NCBI GenBank assembly: GCA_030151745.1
Contig: JASLDA010000075.1
Coordinates: forward strand, 1-6,427
Reading direction: 5' to 3'
Source: Chitinophagaceae bacterium
GTDB taxonomy: Bacteria > Bacteroidota > Bacteroidia > Chitinophagales > Chitinophagaceae
Length of the DNA: 6,427 bases
The translations under genes were made by a program, and so were the position numbers. Below the pieces are notes generated by a model that was not told the DNA's origin, searched no databases, and saw only the letters and a list, made by a program, of their open reading frames with translations. This document shows, piece by piece, positions 5,328-6,427 of this stretch (position 1 is the stretch's first letter; every line of letters begins with the position of its first letter).

Positions 5328-6427
5328 TCACCTTTTCGGGGAAGCGCGGTCCAGCAATTGCCGGTAGTATGCGTCCATATCCCGCACCAGCCGCTGATAC
5401 GAGAACCGGCTGGCCACAGCCTCGCTGCCTGCGGCTGCAAATGCCACCCGGGTCCCGGGATCGTCCGTCAGCCTGAACAGAGCCGCTGCGAAGGCTTCGG
5501 CATCGCCGGGCGGGGTCACCAGGCCCGTCTGCCCGTTTGCGACCACGTCCGCTACGCCGCCTACCGCTGTGCTTACTACCGGGCGGCCCGCCGCCTGCGC
5601 CTCGATCAGGGACACCGGGGTGCCCTCATTGTGGGAGGTGAGTGCGACCAGGTCCAGCCCCGCCAGCACTTCGTCCATCTCCGTCTGCCAGGAAATGCAG
5701 ATGGCCTGCGCATGCCTGTGTTCGTCCGGGTAGTAGGCATAGTCGATACCTGCAAGCCGGAACTCGGCTCCCATTGCCGGGCGCATATCCCCGTCCCCGA
5801 CTACGACAAAGCGGAGCTTCTGCTTGCTCATGCCCGCCAGCTTCGCCGCCGCCGCTACGAAGAGCGCGTGATTTTTCACCGGGACGATCCGGCCCACGAT
5901 ACCGATCGCAATTTCATCGTCGGAGATATCGTAGCGATTCCGGAAAGCGGCCCGTTTCCGCTCCTGGTCCCGGGCGAAGCGGTCCAGGTCGAAGCCCAGG
6001 GGAATGATATTGATCTTTTCCTTCGGGCAGATCCGGTACACGTCGGCCAGCTCGTTGCGCTGCAGCTCCGAAATGGCTATTATGCCGGAAGACTTGCGCG
6101 CGAGATAACGCTCGATATTGATGAATGCCCGGGTCTTGAATTTTCCGAAATATGAGTGAAAGACATGGCCGTGAAAAGTATGCACGACCACCGGCACCTT
6201 GCAGGCCGAAGCCGCCAGGCGGCCGATGGCACCGCTTTTGGCGGCATGCGTATGCACGACATCCGGCTTGAATTCCCGAATCAGCGCCTTGATCTTATTA
6301 TAGGCCTCCCGGTCGGCCCGGGGATCGATGGCCCGTTTCATCTCCGGCACCACCACGGGGGAAAGCCCGAGCCGCTCGGTAAGATGCGTCGCGTCCTGCT
6401 CATGATCGTCCTTGCCGCCGATCACCA
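5328..6427 (-). CDS. Glycosyltransferase family 4 (GT-B fold), N-terminus beyond the window
   Basis: The frame is open to the right edge, giving 365 complete codons of a partial gene. The first visible residues, VIGGKDD, correspond to a strand early in the N-terminal Rossmann domain, so roughly 30-45 residues are missing; the GTG at 6425 is an internal valine. Counting from that codon, the acceptor domain shows VHTHAAKSGAIGR (57-69) and HTFHGHVFH (82-90). The donor domain shows GRIVPVKN (178-185, with R179 and K184 suited to phosphate contacts), VVVGDGDMRP (207-216), and the family EX7E signature with E267 and E275 in HNEGTPVSLIEA. Family knowledge makes it a retaining enzyme using a nucleotide-sugar donor, probably building a polysaccharide or lipid-linked glycan on the cytoplasmic membrane face. 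The sugar and acceptor cannot be read from sequence. The gene ends convergently with the TPR gene, and its operon partners would lie to the right. Confidence 0.93.
   Translation of the reverse strand, partial: VIGGKDDHEQDATHLTERLGLSPVVVPEMKRAIDPRADREAYNKIKALIREFKPDVVHTHAAKSGAIGRLAASACKVPVVVHTFHGHVFHSYFGKFKTRAFINIERYLARKSSGIIAISELQRNELADVYRICPKEKINIIPLGFDLDRFARDQERKRAAFRNRYDISDDEIAIGIVGRIVPVKNHALFVAAAAKLAGMSKQKLRFVVVGDGDMRPAMGAEFRLAGIDYAYYPDEHRHAQAICISWQTEMDEVLAGLDLVALTSHNEGTPVSLIEAQAAGRPVVSTAVGGVADVVANGQTGLVTPPGDAEAFAAALFRLTDDPGTRVAFAAAGSEAVASRFSYQRLVRDMDAYYRQLLDRASPKR

Noticed and set aside
4196..5440. 414-residue minus-strand open frame across the TPR gene and the end of the GT4 gene
   Set aside because: It overlaps two better-supported genes and shows no domain; composition is that of a reverse-strand shadow.
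5325..6155. 276-residue plus-strand frame opposite the glycosyltransferase
   Set aside because: The minus-strand product has all GT4 motifs; the plus frame has none.
6423..6425. GTG as the start of the glycosyltransferase
   Set aside because: The protein would begin in the middle of the N-terminal Rossmann domain; the frame stays open to the window edge, so the gene is truncated by the window.

Overview
The window looks like a piece of a GC-rich Bacteroidota chromosome. Three things point there: a 663-residue GyrB without the extra Toprim-region insertion of enterobacterial GyrB, a promoter upstream of gyrB that matches the Bacteroidota TTG / TAnnTTTG consensus, and start codons without Shine-Dalgarno sequences. 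The family cannot be fixed from this sequence; a Chitinophagales- or Sphingobacteriales-like member is a guess.

Layout from left to right: (1) about 96 bases without a recognisable gene, holding a GC-rich palindrome. (2) A minus-strand gene (97-1722) for a polytopic membrane protein with GT-C-glycosyltransferase-like features. (3) A divergent, highly structured intergenic region (1723-2021). It contains two terminator-like hairpins, a good gyrB promoter, and a 17-bp inverted repeat that begins right after the -7 box. A small upstream ORF with an AAGGA motif starts in the loop of that repeat and overlaps the gyrB start out of frame. (4) gyrB (2022-4013), complete, with all ATPase and Toprim residues in place, followed by a strong intrinsic terminator. 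(5) A plus-strand gene for an exported TPR-repeat protein (4163-5287), whose ATG directly follows a small hairpin and U-tract. (6) A convergent minus-strand gene for a GT4-family glycosyltransferase (5328 to beyond the right edge), cut at its N-terminus by the window end.

Functionally, gyrB is an isolated housekeeping gene: neither gyrA nor dnaA/dnaN/recF is visible here. It is flanked by genes that suggest cell-surface glycan work (the GT4 enzyme and the GT-C-like membrane protein). Those two share a strand but are separated by gyrB and the TPR gene, so they are not one operon. The least ordinary part is the gyrB leader, where promoter, long inverted repeat, candidate leader ORF and a start-proximal hairpin are packed into about 150 bases. 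No defence system, CRISPR array, tRNA, rRNA or insertion sequence was seen.
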